This document shows positions 32,901 to 45,445 of a stretch of 64,000 bases of DNA, piece after piece. The stretch covers positions 124,001 to 188,000 of the forward strand of contig JARGXX010000068.1 of assembly GCA_030374765.1 (NCBI GenBank), written 5' to 3'. This stretch comes from Agarophyton chilense (Eukaryota > Rhodophyta > Florideophyceae > Gracilariales > Gracilariaceae). Made by a program: the position numbers and the translations under genes. Under the pieces are notes generated by a model. That model made no database searches. It was not told the origin of the DNA and saw only the letters and a list, made by a program, of their open reading frames with translations. The first letter of the stretch is position 1; every line of letters starts with the position of its first letter.

Positions 32901-35006
32901 GTGCCGAGAGACGATTGTGATCCGTCGATGTATGTGGTGGAGAAGTCAGAAGAGAATCAGTGCGTCGCCAGAATTCGAGCCGTCGTTCCTGCCGAGATAA
33001 AGCTTTTTTCACTGCGTTTATTACTTATGAATCGCGCCTCAAGTTCTTACGAAGATGCGAGGACCATTGACGGACAGCAGCTTTCCACATTTCGGGAAGC
33101 AGCGATCGCAAGCGGGCTGCTCAGTGACGGTACCGAGTTTGCCATTGCGTTTGAAGAGGCAGTTCAAATATACAGCACTTCATCTGAACTGCGGCGGTTG
33201 GTAGTTACGCTGTATCAGCAAGGTGCAGATGCAGAGAAAATGGTTGTTGATCACTGGGAGGCGCTGTGCAGCGAAATTCACGCCGGGGATGAACAACAGC
33301 GAAAGCTGGAAATGTATCGACGAATTATTAGCATATCTGACCACCATGGAGGTCGTTTGCTCCGTGAGCATAGCTTCTTTGTTCAATATATCCAGCAAAA
33401 TGAGGAATAAACTGAGACTGATCGTGCAGTAGTCACTCGCCAATTAAGAGTGGTGCGAAATGCAAGCACACTGCAATACAAGTATAATACATTGAAACCA
33501 ACACAAAAACACGTCCTGGATACGATTGTGAATGCTTTAGAACTCCGACAGCAATCTGATCAAGATCGTCTGACCACTCCTGGAAACGTTTTCTTTATAC
33601 AAGGATCTGCAGGCACTGGAAAGACGTGTATGTTGAATTTGTTGCGGGATATATGTGAATCAAAAGGAATGCTAGTTGAAGTGACAGCTACAACGGGAAT
33701 CGCTGCATCCCTTTACGAGGGAGGTCGCACATTGCACAGTCTGCTTGGTTTGGGTGTGGGAGATAAAGAAAGTACTACTACACAACTTTCACTGTTGTCC
33801 AAGTACGGTCCTCGGTCTCAACGAGCGGAACTTTTGCGCAATCTACAGGTACTCGTACTTGGCGAGGTTTCGATGCTCTCCAGAAGGTTGTTTGAGCTCA
33901 TGAACGTGCTACTCAAAGACTTGCGAAGTTCTCAAACACAAACGCAACCGCCATGTTTCGGTGGACTGTCTATAGTGTTCGCTGGCGACTACTCACAGTT
34001 GCTTCCTGTTGTGCCTCAGTCGTACATGGAGCCTGAGGCGGGTGGAAACGTTCGAAGAGTGTATACAAACATTTTGAACAAGCTGCCATGGAAAAGCAAT
34101 CTCTGGACAGATTCCTCTGTGCAAGTTATTTGTCTCACAGAACAAGTTCGCCAAGAAGATGATCCGGGGTTTGCGGCTTTTTTGCGTGCCGTTGCGCGCA
34201 ACATCATCTCGAGTACTATACCAATTCCACTGCAGTCTACTGGAGTGATGCAAACCGCATATACGTTTGTGTGGAAGTGGTTCACGACGCTGCGCAAAGA
34301 AGATGTAGATCTCAGCAAAATGATAATTGCATCCACAAATCATTTGGTGGATGAACACAATACTGCTGCCCTGAATCTTTTTCCGGGTGAGCAAATCACT
34401 TTGCAATCCGCAACTACAGTACAGCCACTTCGAGCGCAGACTGCCTAGTCGGATATTTCGGACACTATTGTGCCTGAGTTTGCCTATGAATATGCTCCTA
34501 CTGGTATCCCTCCACACAACCTGTGCCTCAAAATTGGTGTTCCTGTGATGGTTATTCGAAACGTTCTGCATCCAGTGTTGGTAAATGGAAAAATGATTGT
34601 CGTAGTTCGTGTGGATCAGTTTACGATGCATGTGGCAAGGTTCAACGAAAACGGTCAAGTAATCGAGTCACAAGTGCTGCATCGCATTGATTTTGAGTTT
34701 TCCTTTGCAGACATTCCTATGATTCGAAGACAGTTCCCCATTCGACTTGCATTTGCAGCCACAGTTCACAAAGGACAGGGCAAAACTCTGAACGGTTTAG
34801 TTGTTGATGTGCGATCAAATTTGTTCTGTGCAGGTCAGCTGTATGTGGCGCTGTCACGAGTGCGAAGGAACGAGCATGTGTTGTTACTGCACGACTCTAG
34901 CCTTACGCCTGACAATCCACAGACGATACATCCGATGCCAGTTCCACTAATCAATCCAGTGCTTCCTGAGGCTATACAGTTTTGCAATCCTCACCCCACT
35001 ACGTAG
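29940..35006 (+). pseudogene. Helitron Rep-helicase, one frame with two stop codons
   Basis: About 1,690 codons in one frame. The long first part (29940-33410) has an acidic N-terminus and a zinc-binding segment (CIRCGEFSHTYGSC, CKWCGYVLL). Its Rep domain has FITVTMNVWPADV, the HUH motif VPHHHILLWL and the two-tyrosine motif AYLMKYAFK. A PIF1-type helicase follows: Walker A GSAGTGKT, GGLSIVFAGDYSQLLPVV, LTEQVRQ, FAATVHKGQGKTL and QLYVALSRVR. The frame is interrupted only by TAA at 33408 and TAG at 34446, with no frameshift. Walker B reads VLVLGEVSML, where the family has Asp before Glu. No in-frame ATG is seen at the very start; the first usable one may be lost or upstream by splicing. Confidence 0.88.
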
Positions 35007-35198
35007 ATATGCATCAGTGCTCAAACACTCAGCCAAAAAAATGTTATGCTTTTCTATTTGTTTGCGTATAAACCTGTTTTGATCTTCAAACTTTTTCCCA
35101 TTCCCGATTAGAGACGCACGGAGCCATAAAAAGCCAAATCACCAAGATAGTTTGAAACCAATGCATTCTCGTGCTACAAAGAGATATCCGGCGCCACT

Positions 35199-35412
35199 GT
35201 GCGTGCCGCGGCCGCTGCTAAGGCGCGCAGCGCCGCTAGCGGCCGTCAAGTTTCAAAGTACTTGCCTGTACGTCGCTAGCGGCCGTCAAGTTGCATAGTC
35301 CGTCATTTTAAGTCTACACTGCAAGTAATAGTATTGGCGGCAGTTCAAACGGAAATATGTGCGTGCCGCGGCCGCTGCTAAGGCGCGCAGCGCCGCTAGC
35401 GGCCGTCAAGTT
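35199..35412 (+). repeat. GC-rich 54-bp direct repeat with CTAG, likely Helitron 3' terminal modules
   Basis: A 54-bp block at 35199-35252 is repeated exactly at 35359-35412 (offset 160 bp). A partial copy of its right half lies at 35274-35292. Each contains the hairpin GGCGC-GCA-GCGCC or part of it, followed by GCTAG (CTAG at 35236, 35276, 35396). A degenerate form recurs near 35790-35825. Hairpin plus CTAG is the Helitron 3' end signature. Confidence 0.7.
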
Positions 35413-35545
35413 GCTAAGTCCGTGCCTGTACGTCGACACTGCAAGTTACAGTTTCGGATGCAGTTTGAACGGCATAATATGCTACAACTGCCCCATTGCT
35501 TTTAAAATAAAATGTCCTTAACCAAGCTCACCATACATTTCAGAG

Positions 35546-35575
35546 CTCCTTTCACGATATATCTTTAATATATCG
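35546..35575. repeat. AT-rich hairpin
   Basis: CACGATATA, 7-nt loop, TATATCGTG just downstream of the GC-rich repeats. No function is known. Confidence 0.6.
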
Positions 35576-35829
35576 TGCACCAGTTAATGCTAAACGGCAC
35601 AGCGCTCCTAGTAGCCGATAACCTGCTATGATCCATCACTGTACGTCGACACTGTCAATAATAGAATCTTCAGCAAGCTTGGCCTTAATATCTCTGCAAA
35701 AGGCTACGCTTAGAGCTACAAACGCTACTAAAAGCTCAAGCATAGTATAATAAGCTTCATAGAAACGAAATAGTCGAGCAGAACGACCGCGACGCGCAGC
35801 GCCGCCTGCGGCCGAAGGCCGCTTTCTCT

Positions 35830-36666
35830 TGTCACTGAAATAAGAACTGTAAACTCATTAGTTCACCTCAACGGACAAAGCATCAAAAAGGCACAAGGGC
35901 GCATCATTAGAGCATCGAGGGCACCAGTTGGTGGTGTTGCCTCACGATGAGGATTTGCGCAGCCAATCCTGAACAACCCGTAGAAATTTTTTGGAAACCG
36001 AGCATCACTCAGGTATATGCGGTAGAACGATAAAAAGAAAGTCCCTTGACAGGAGCTTGAAATTTTTATTTGGTTGGACAACTGAATGAACCCCCTAGTC
36101 GTCGTCTTATTATCGATTCAACTAGCCTTGTGGTGGTGGATCGATCCTATCAAGAATTTATGGACCATGTGCCGATATTTATCATCAATCACTTTGATAA
36201 AGAGGTCCGAAAACAAACCAGTTAATTAGTAGCGCTATTTCTACAGACTCATGTTGTTTGCCGACCCAAATTATGGGCGAAAGAAAACAATGTCAAGCTG
36301 GAATCTCAAACCTGTCTTCAGACACCTTATGGTATTTTCGTTGATGTCCAAACCAACCCCTCAACATTTCAAACTAATGAGAAGCACCATAACCAAACTT
36401 GTATAGAGGCAGAGCCTCCAGCGATGGAGGGCCCAGGGTATTATTAGAGACCAAAATCTGTTGAGCGATTTGCGTAAGGATTCACTGGCGGAGAATATTC
36501 TGGTTAAAGTGGGTCTACGAGCTCGAAATAGTAGCGACAGCGACGACCATCTGGTAAGAAAAAGAAGAAAACCAAAAAGGCGAAGAGAAAGAAACACCGG
36601 TCGGACCCTGACTATTTGATCTCGTAAACCGAATCGGGCGGGTCCACGGATGACAAACAAACAGGT
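35830..36666. other. unassigned stretch left of element B
   Basis: No firm gene. The plus strand near 36530-36600 reads as a very basic, RS-like stretch (KRRKPKRRRERN) resembling the basic part of family 1/2 gag, so this may be a shred of another LTR element. The rest shows only short frames. Confidence 0.3.
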
Positions 36667-37114
36667 TGTAACGCAATGACGCCTTGGGTCAGCGTACGTG
36701 TCTATACCGGTGGTAGCGTGGTAGAGCGGGTCCAAAGGTTCAAATCCTTGACGGCGGCACTCTCAGAGTACCTGATGCAAAGGGCTGGCGTTTACTGCGT
36801 AGTATTACATGTTTAAGGTACGTAAATGAAGGCTTTAAGACCGATTCGTGGAACTTATATACAAGAGAGGGTTATTTAGTATCCTAGGAGTGCCTACCTT
36901 ACTGTACGGGAGAAGCGTCACTCGAGCCAAGTAAATAGTACTGGCGAAGCGCTGGGATCTCCCTGGAACTGTAATGCTAATCTACGACACTAATTAAAAA
37001 AAACCTAAACATCTTAATGAGTTCAGCTGAGGTCGGCCGGGCCACGTGTCGCCTGCAAGATCCTTCAGGGCCTGGCGGCTAACAGGGCTCAACCGTTGTC
37101 ATCGCTCCTTCACA
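36667..37114 (-). repeat. 3' LTR of element B (family 2)
   Basis: 448 bp. On the plus strand it runs TGTAACGC...TTCACA. Contains the tRNA-like A-box (36714-36724) and B-box (36737-36747) pair on the plus strand, antisense to the element. Confidence 0.9.
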
Positions 37115-38340
37115 AAGCTCCCTCCTTAGGATACGAACGTCACTACGAAGTCCAAATTGCCTCACTCCTTCCCAGAGGCCTCGCTGTAACTGGATCTATG
37201 GGTGAACCTCCAATCTTACCTTCGGGGTCGGAACATCGTGAGCATAAGCGCCCTAATAATCTTGACACGAGCGTTGGCGTGCCCGACATGTCAGTGTCTT
37301 ATGACCAATCCGGGGGTTCGTTGGTCTCGTTACCAGTAGGCGCGACGGGGCGTCGCATCGCCAACATCCTCGGGGGTACCTGTGCGTCAGAGCTCACCCT
37401 TGCCGCCAGGTTGCCAATTAGTTTACCTAAGGTTCTGTACGCGCACCGGGGGGGGGAGTTCCTTGCCACTTTTCCTATCCTTCGGTATTTCTTTGACGAC
37501 CCTACGGGCGTCGTACGCCGTGAACCACGATGCGGGCTTCGTCCATTCGGGTTCACGTCGGTCACCCTGCCCGATTCGGTTTCATCTTCTATCCTTCCCG
37601 TCGCGGTAATACTCCATTGGTCGCGCGCGATGCCGCCATCGCCTTATAAGCCCGTCGGATACGGCACTCTCCCTCCGGGATTTGTCGTTTCCGACGGTTT
37701 TCCTATCTAATTCCCGGCGAACCAGCCTGTGGGCAGCGGGGCCATGGCTTCGAACAACCGAGCGCGGGGCTCCTCGGGATACCAAGTGGATTATGAGCGC
37801 CCCGGGGACCGCTATGACCATACCATCGGACGAAATCCGCGGGCAGTGCGTCATGCCATTCTGCCGTCTCGTTGGTATTACTGGCACGATGGACATTGCG
37901 ACAGTCATGAGGGAAGCTTACTCTTGGGCGCGTCGCTCGGTGCGTTACGCTACTCTTGTCCAACAGGGTTAGGATCTGAAGACAGCTATGGGGAATATCC
38001 TTTAGCAGAATGCGCAGGTGATGTCCCAGAGGGTTACTACCTACTTGCATGCCCGGTACGGTCTAAATTTAAGTGACCGTGAGGCTTCTGATTGTGACAA
38101 TAGTTCCTCAGGCGAATCTCTGCCGAAAAAGCGTGCTCGACTCGGTGGGGTCGGTTCTGGTGGTCCAGTTGGCTCCTCCGGTGACCCTAGTCCCGGTTTC
38201 GCTCCTGCAGGTTCCAATGAGGACGACTGAGTTACTCTTGCGCCGCCCCAGTAAGTCCTGTTGGTGTTCCGAGCGCTTCCGCAATACTTGAGGTCATGAT
38301 GAGGGCTGTTTTACCTCTGTTCGTTGTCAAATAAATTAAT
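37100..38340 (+). mobile_element. Element B antisense frame (broken)
   Basis: Plus-strand coding remnant opposite to gag-pol, between the chromodomain end and the 3' LTR. Recognisable shared blocks with element C are YKPVGYGTLPPG, the stretch around GSSGYQVDYERPGDRYDHT, LKTAMGNILQQNAQVMSQ, and near the end a basic cluster PKKRARL that looks like a nuclear localisation signal. Broken; function unknown. Confidence 0.6.
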
Positions 38341-41300
38341 GTTTGAGCTTTCCTAAGCTCGTTCTTGTATCTCAAACGGGCGTGCCCTGGGACGGTGTCC
38401 AATTTTTAGAGCGTCTCGGGTCTTCCTCAGGTGTCTCCGAAGGACTGATCTTGTTCACTGATGCGGGAGCTATGACGAACCGTCGTGCTCCGGCGAACCG
38501 TCGTGTCGGGAGGCGGTTTGGGAGGCGTTTTGGGATTATTCGGACCAATGGTTGCCCCCTCCTGAAGTCCGCGCTCTGTGTGGCTGATTCTACGCCAATA
38601 GCGGGCGATATATTTAGCCGGAATGATTTGAGGCTCTTGCCAAGTGTCTTCCCCAGGTGTGTAGCCGAACCAACTGACGCGATAGGGCATTGTTCCATCT
38701 TCTCCCCCAACCAGCGGAGATGATGCGCTCAATCACATATTCCGGTTGGTGTTCACTCTCCGGAAGGAGAGTGTGGTTCAGGGGGGCGAATCCATCGGAA
38801 TTGGTGTGGAAAGATGGGTCATAGTAGTTGGCGTTGACCTTCGCGTCCGTGGGGCTAGTCGAGTCCTTGGGAACTGCCTTAGGGGGTGTGGTGACTTGAT
38901 TGTCGACCTGAGGTCGTGGTGCTTCCGTTGGGCCAGGGAGCTGGGACGTTCGTGGTGCGGAGGAACTGGGAGCTCGTGTCAAGCGGTCAATAGACACAGT
39001 GTCCTGTAAGCCGTCAATGGGTAACGTTATTGTATGATCATTGGCCTTAAGCACTTCGTATGGTCTCGTAGAGTAGGGTAAGAGCTTCTGCGTAGTGTGC
39101 TCGAGTTTCTCCCTGTCCTTCAGTGGGCGGTCCAGGTAAACCAGGTCTCCTTTCCCCATGGTCGGTGTATTCCAAACGGCTTTGTCGAAATTAACCTTGT
39201 AGCGCCGTTGGGCTTTGGCTAGTACAGTTCTGGCCGATTGGATAATACAATTGATGCGTCGGCACGAGTAGCGCTTCGCCTGGGTAGGAGTCATTTTTTC
39301 GGTTATGTCCTGGGGTATGATAGACTCCTGAAGGTCAACAGCTACCGGCGGCGGTGCTCTTGTTAGCGTTAAGTCCAACGGTGTTGTCCCTGTGGAAGCG
39401 TGCACCTGCGTGTTGTAGGCATAAACCAGTGGCTCAACATAGTCGTCCCAGTCCAATTGGTGCTCCGATATGTAGTGTGCCAATCGGTCCAGAAGGGTGC
39501 GGTTGAAGAGTTCGTCTTGGCCATTTTCCTGCGGGTGGTACGCCGTGGTAGTCACATGTTTGATTCCTGAGGTAGCACAAACGTGTGAAAAGAATTTGGA
39601 TACAAACTGACTGCCGTTATCCGTAAGGAGGTAGAATGGCATGCCATATGGATGTACCCAGTGGGACAAGAAGTCCGTGAAGACATCCGCGGCCGTTGTC
39701 TTTCCTAGCGGTGGGGCTCGGGTAAGTTTGGTAATCTTATCGATTATAACCAAAACAAACCGTTTCCCTTGGGACGACTTTGGCAAAGGCCCAATTATAT
39801 CCCTTGCGACAAATTCCATCGGACCTGCGGCGGGGAAGAGCTTCAATTTGGCCTAATGGTTGGCGCGAGACCCTCCGATCTGTGCGCACGATGCACAGTT
39901 CCGTGCGGTGTGCCATAAATCCTGCGCCATTAGTGACCAGTAGAAGAACTTCCTTAGGGTCTGGTACATTCGTCGGCCTACAGTGTGACCAGCCAAGCGG
40001 GTGAAAAGGGCGGCGTATAGGAATCGCCCCTAGCGAAGTTGGTATTACCCGTTGGAGTGCGCCATCCAGCGTTGAGTGGCGACATAGTAGTCCAAATCTG
40101 TTATAGTCGAACAGCTATCCTGGGGTTCCTACCAATTGGGATGTGTCCTTGCAGTTATCGTCTTCGACCTGCGCCTGTAGGAGTTCCTCAATAGGTAAAG
40201 GGAGGAGCTCTTTTTCCTTTGGGGCTATCGCATTAACCTGAGGTGGTGCCGATTTGGGCGGTACTTCCTCCCAGTCCAATAGGTATACTTCGTTCTCCAT
40301 TCCCTTAGGGTCCTCCGATTGCACCTTACCCATAAGGTCATCTGTTTCCGTATAGTCCTGAGGTCCATCATCTATAAAGGAGGTAGGAATTAGGTCGTTG
40401 AATGGGGTGTCATCAGTTCCAGCGGTAATGATTTGCGAGAGGGCATCGCCTCCCTGGCGCCTGATTCCTGGCCTATAGGTTATCTCGTAGTCATATTTGG
40501 ACAGCCTAAGGCGCCACCTGGCGAGGCGACTCGATGCATCGGTGATATTGGGTAACCAGCGGAGTGAATCATGGTCTGTCTTAATGGTAAACCTGGTTCT
40601 CTTAAGGTACGGACGGAGTGACCGTACAGACCATACGATGGCTAGACATTCCTTTTCGGTCGTACTTTACTTTCGCTCCGCGCTGGTGAGCGTTCTGATC
40701 CAATATACAATAGGTCGACAGTCTTTCCGTGACTCCTGTTCCTGTAGTATTGCACAACTCGCTTGGACATCAGAGGCATCTGTGTCCAGGAAAAAAATGC
40801 CTATTGGGCTTTGGTAAAGGCAATATAGGTGGGATCAGAAATTTGTCCTCTAGGGCCTGAAATGCCTCGTACTGGTAGTCGGTAAGGGCTTCGATCTCCG
40901 ACGGTGTTCCCTTCTTCAGCATCGCGTTGAGAGAGGCCGAGATCTTGGCAAACGCTTGGACGAACCGTCGGTAAACATTGCACAAGTCCACGAAGGATCG
41001 TAGTTCCGTGTGGGTACTAGAAGGCTTAGCCTGGCGAATCGCATTTTTTGTCCGTGTGGCCACCTTTAACTTTCCTGGGAGGACGACGTGACCGAGATAG
41101 TCCACCGAGGCCTGGAAGAAGGCGCATTTGCGGAGTTTCAGTGTTACTCCGGCGTCCTGCAGGATTGTTAGCACCTTCTTCACGTGGCGAAGGTGTTCCT
41201 TTACGATCCGTCAGAAGATTATAACGTCATCCAAATAGACTAGGAAGAACTTCCATTTGACTCTGGACAGTAAAATGTCCTTTACCCGTTGGAAAGTGGC

Positions 41301-44300
41301 TGGTGCATTCTTCAAACCAAAAGGCATGCCAGTAAATCTGAACAGACCTTCATGAGTGCTAAAGGTTGTCAGCGCTCTCGTGTCTTCGGCCAAAGGGGTT
41401 TTCCATAATCCCGAGTTCGCGTCCAGTTTGGTAAATAAGACAGCTTCGTCTAAGGAATCTAGACAGTCGTCCATGCGAGGTATTGGGTATGAGTCCCTCT
41501 TGGATACTGCGTTCAGCTTCCTGTAGTCGACACAGAACCTGACGGAGCCATTTTTCTTCGCCACGAGGATACGGTACGGGTGCTAGAACTGTGGTCTAGC
41601 ATCATCCTGAAAGTCAATGCGGTGTGTAGTGGCTCTGATTGTGCCCAATCTACCTGACAACATGGCCTGGGAATCGCTGACGAGATCAAGTACCTGGGGC
41701 CTCTAGGATTCGAATTCTGCGCCGATGGCGACCGTCCCCTCCCAAGAGTCGACGTCATTTTCGGGAGTTCGCGTCGCAAGTTTATCCATTTGGGACTCCA
41801 TAATGGCCAAGGGCGCGAGTACGGTGATACCAATCACTGTTCTTTTAGAAAACTGCATGGGTTTATCTCGGAAGTTGCTGATTGTGACCAAAACGGACCT
41901 GTTGGGGGGGATGTCCATTACTCCATTGGCCATCAAGGTAAGGTGCTTCAGAACCGTTTTCGGGTGGATCTGAATCGTTACGAGATCTGAGGACTGGGAA
42001 ACGACCGATACAGCGATTTGGGTTCTCAAGGGTATCGTTATGGTCTTTGACCGGCGAACATTATAGGACTTTGTGTTTTCGGAGACAACCGCTCGGTTGC
42101 GGTTAGCTTCTGGCCCTGGGGCGGAACCAGTTATGGAGATGGAAGGTGCGCGGTAGAATGCGACTTTCCGAAGGCCTGGATAAATGGCCTTGATTTATCG
42201 ATCGATAAAGGACGTGTCTAGGATTGCCTCAGTGCCTAAGTTAGGACATAGAAGGAACCACGTGCGGACTTTGAATTGTCCTGCCAGGAGGTTAAGTGGT
42301 ACTATCCCTTTAATGTCCATTGGTCTACAGGACGCATCGGTAATCCTTGGGCTCTTTTTTGCCTGAACGAAATCTTGTCATCCCAGTGGTAGTAGCTTAG
42401 GATGGACCAATCTGGGACCAGCGCCTGTGTCCAATGCATCTGTGGCCACTCGAGAGTTGTTGGAACAAAAATTCACGGTTACTTGATCTTTATAGTTCTC
42501 TTTCCTGACGATACCGATAGGGTCGTCACTATGTTCCAAATGTGGTTCATCCTTTGTGGTCCATTGTGGGTGGTTCGTATTGGGAGGTGAGGAGCTCTTT
42601 GGCTCATGACCGTCCAATTGGTTGAGGCAGGGACTTAAAGAAGGAGGATTAGCCTCGAGTCGCCCCGCTAGGGGTTTTCCGATGGGTTTTTAGTTTCTTT
42701 CTGATGATAGGATTCTTTAACGGGGTCGTCCGTAGGATCAACAATGGCGTGGACCTATGCGGATTTAATCGGAGTATCCGGAGGGGTGACATAGCGTGAG
42801 CTTCCAGGGGTCCCTGTGGATCGTTGTCGTGCCCTGCTATACATTCCTTCGGATCTCCGCTCCATGTAATTCTCTTCCCTTAGGGCTAGGAGGTTTTTAC
42901 GGCGGTCCTCAGGCAGATACCTCGTAAAGTCACAAGGTTGGGTCACGGAAGGGCAGAGGAAGCAAGCCCTTTGGGAGCGAACAAAAACGTCCTTGCGGGG
43001 CGAAAAGGGGGAATACTTGGGTGTGAGTGTTCCAGTGAGCGCTGTAGTTCCCTGGAAGGTATATGATGGGGCCCGGACGGAGGAGCACTTAATTTGACCA
43101 CGAGGACATCTCCTGAATTGGCGTAATGGATTGATGCATCCATGTTCGACTGCGTGGAGCTAACCAAATGGGCTTGGTTGGGTTTACGCAATGGAGTAGC
43201 CTGTCCTCTGGTTAGATCAGCGTTGTGCCTGGAGGTTATGTAGGTTTTGCCATAACCCTCAGCGTAGGTAAAAAGCTTTCGGAAGGAGTACTGCCGGTTT
43301 TCCGTCTGTTAATTGCGCACATGTGTCCGAATGGCAGGAAACAATCCCGTGATGAAGTGACGTCAAAGCCGTCCTTCGTAGAACACGTTTTCACATCGGC
43401 AAGCATTCTTCCATAGGTCGTCTGTGAAAGCCGATTCGGTCATGTTGGAGCTCTGCCTATTACTTCCTGGTGGGCATCCATTATGACGTCATCCGTGGCG
43501 TAGGTGTCCAGAAGGTAATGAACAACCTGGGGGTATGACCTGAAGAGTTCTCCGTCATGAGAATCCACGAGGTCAGTTATGCCAGATATCTTCGAAACCA
43601 CTCAGTCACGCTCCTGTCCAATAAAACAGATTTGGAAAAGGTACAGAGCGGCGCGTTCGTGGACACCGTTCCGATCACAGGCCGTACATAGCAAATTAAG
43701 AAATCTAAGGACAGCAAAAAGATCGGAACCCGAAAACTTGTCCTTAATGGTTAGTTGCATCCGTTTTGCCCCTTTGGCGACTCTGCGAGCCGCCGAGCCA
43801 GAATACTCCGCGGATATGTCGGCCAGCCGGTAGTTCCAGTAGTCTAAAACGTTGAGGAAAAGTTCATTGGTTGTTTTCAGTGGTCTGAGGCCTCGAAGGG
43901 CAGCCTCATCCACTTCCGAGTCGGTCGTTTCGGTCGAGGCCGATTCGGAATCACTCGTGTTCGAATGGTGCCTTCTTTTCCTTCTTCTGTTCTTCTTTAT
44001 ACTGCGGTTGCTTCTTTTCTTTCCAGATGAATAGGGACCGAAAGGATCGATCTCTCTATCTGATCCCATGGAGCCCTGAGGTCGTTGTACCTCATATAAT
44101 GTGTCGGGTGGGGCAAGCGAACTCTCTTCTAGACGCAGAGCTTCTCTTCTGCTTCTCGCTTGTTTATCCCTTTGATTCTCTTGATGGGCAGTCTGCCTCT
44201 CATTTAGACTCAAAGCTTCTGTTCTGCTCCGAGATTGTTCCACCATGAGGTTTTCCTGATGATATCCCAGCGAGGGGCGGATAATGCTGCCACTACTGAG

Positions 44301-44998
44301 GGTTCGGTAGGTGGTTGCCATATAAAGACCGGATGGTTAGTGTGGGGTGGAGTGGTCCTAGGGACCAAATTGCGCGCCCTGGCGCGTGACTGCTCCTTGA
44401 ACGGCCTGCAGGAGGGAGTCTATGAATAATTCAGACTCCATTACCTGCCGGGCGATTCGCGTGATGAGGAAATCCATATGGTCAGCAATCGCTGTAGCGA
44501 GTCGCACGTCTATAATAGAATCCAATTGGACTGAGCAGACCTCACGGAAACGGAGCCAAAGAAGGTCGGCAAGCCCTACGGGCAGGTTTTCTCTAATTTT
44601 TTCGGTCTGGTGGGTTTCTAGTTGAGGTGTTCCTGGCCTAGAGGTGGCCCTGGTGAGGCGTTCTCGTAAACGACCTTCAACCGTGGGTTCTCGGCGAATC
44701 CTTTCAGGTATATCCAGGGGTGTCAGTACTTCTTGCGGCTGGCTTCTTGTGCTCTTGCAGTCGCTAGCGGCATCAACCTGAGGGTCAGGCGACATCGCCG
44801 GCGTTGTAGGCGCACTTTGTCCTGCCGTAGGAGTCCGATGGACTGGTCGGTTGGGTGTGTTTCCTGCATCCATAATGGCCGTTGCTTCTGTACTTCTGGC
44901 CCGTTGGGAAATTAAACCAAAGGGTAGAATCCGGATAATTCTTCGTTCCAGGGTTCGGTTCAATTATTCCTAGAGCTTTTTAAGTCCGGAGACCAAAA

Positions 44999-45445
44999 TT
45001 TAACGCAATGACAGATTGGGTCATCCTACGGGTCTCGACCTGTGGTAGCGTGGTAGAGCGAGTTGTAATGTTCGAGTCCTTGACGACAGCACTCCCAGAG
45101 TACTTGGTACAATGGGCTGTCGTTTACTGCGTAGTCCTAGAGATCGGAGTTACGGAGACGCTGGCTTGAAGACCAAAGGGTTGAACTAATATACCAAAAG
45201 GGGTTATTTAGTATCCTAACGGTGCCTACCTTAACCTAAGGGAGAAGCGTCACTCGAGCCAAGTAAATAGTACTTGCGAGGCGCTGGGTTCTCCCTGGCA
45301 CTGTAATGATAATATATTACACTAATTATAATAAATTATTAATATACACTAGTCCACTTGAGGTCGGCCAGTCCACGTGACGTCTGCAAAATCCCTCAGA
45401 GCTCGATGGCTTACAGGGCTCAACCGTTATCGTCGCTCCTTCGCA
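44999..45445 (-). repeat. 5' LTR of element B (family 2)
   Basis: 447 bp, with the tRNA-like boxes at 45046-45056 (A) and 45069-45079 (B). The primer site, rc TGGTCTCCGGACTTAA, lies just inside at about 44980-44995. Confidence 0.9.

Larger units (their letters stand above)
29940..35420 (+). mobile_element. Helitron (rolling-circle DNA transposon)
   Basis: Autonomous-type Helitron: a Rep-helicase frame at 29940-35006, then GC-rich repeats each carrying CTAG. Helitrons move by HUH-endonuclease rolling-circle replication, begin with TC, end with hairpin plus CTRR, and insert between A and T without target duplication. The 5' TC end could not be fixed. The 3' end is given here as the last CTAG repeat, but could lie at the weaker GC-rich hairpin near 35.82 kb. 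Confidence 0.8.
36667..45445 (-). mobile_element. Element B: broken Ty3/gypsy family 2 copy
   Basis: 8.8-kb minus-strand element with LTRs at both ends. Parts in its own order, right to left: 5' LTR 44999-45445, primer site about 44980-44996, gag about 42.75-44.96 kb (basic plus Ser/Glu-rich module), protease about 42.4-42.6 kb (LDTGAGP), linker, RT about 41.0-41.6 kb (YLDDVIIF), RNase H about 40.4-40.85 kb, integrase about 38.9-39.95 kb (LLTDNGSQFVSKFF), chromodomain about 38.6-38.76 kb, antisense frame on the plus strand about 37.1-38.3 kb, 3' LTR 36667-37114. LTR identity is roughly three quarters by eye, so it is old. It has well over ten breaks. No target duplication is visible. Confidence 0.9.

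Noticed and set aside
35199-35412. CRISPR-like array
   Set aside because: Only two full repeats with a long, unique spacer, next to a Helitron gene; Helitron end modules explain it better.
36714-36776. tRNA gene call in the family 2 LTRs
   Set aside because: B box and T-arm are good, but there is no anticodon arm and no acceptor stem; reported as tRNA-like only.
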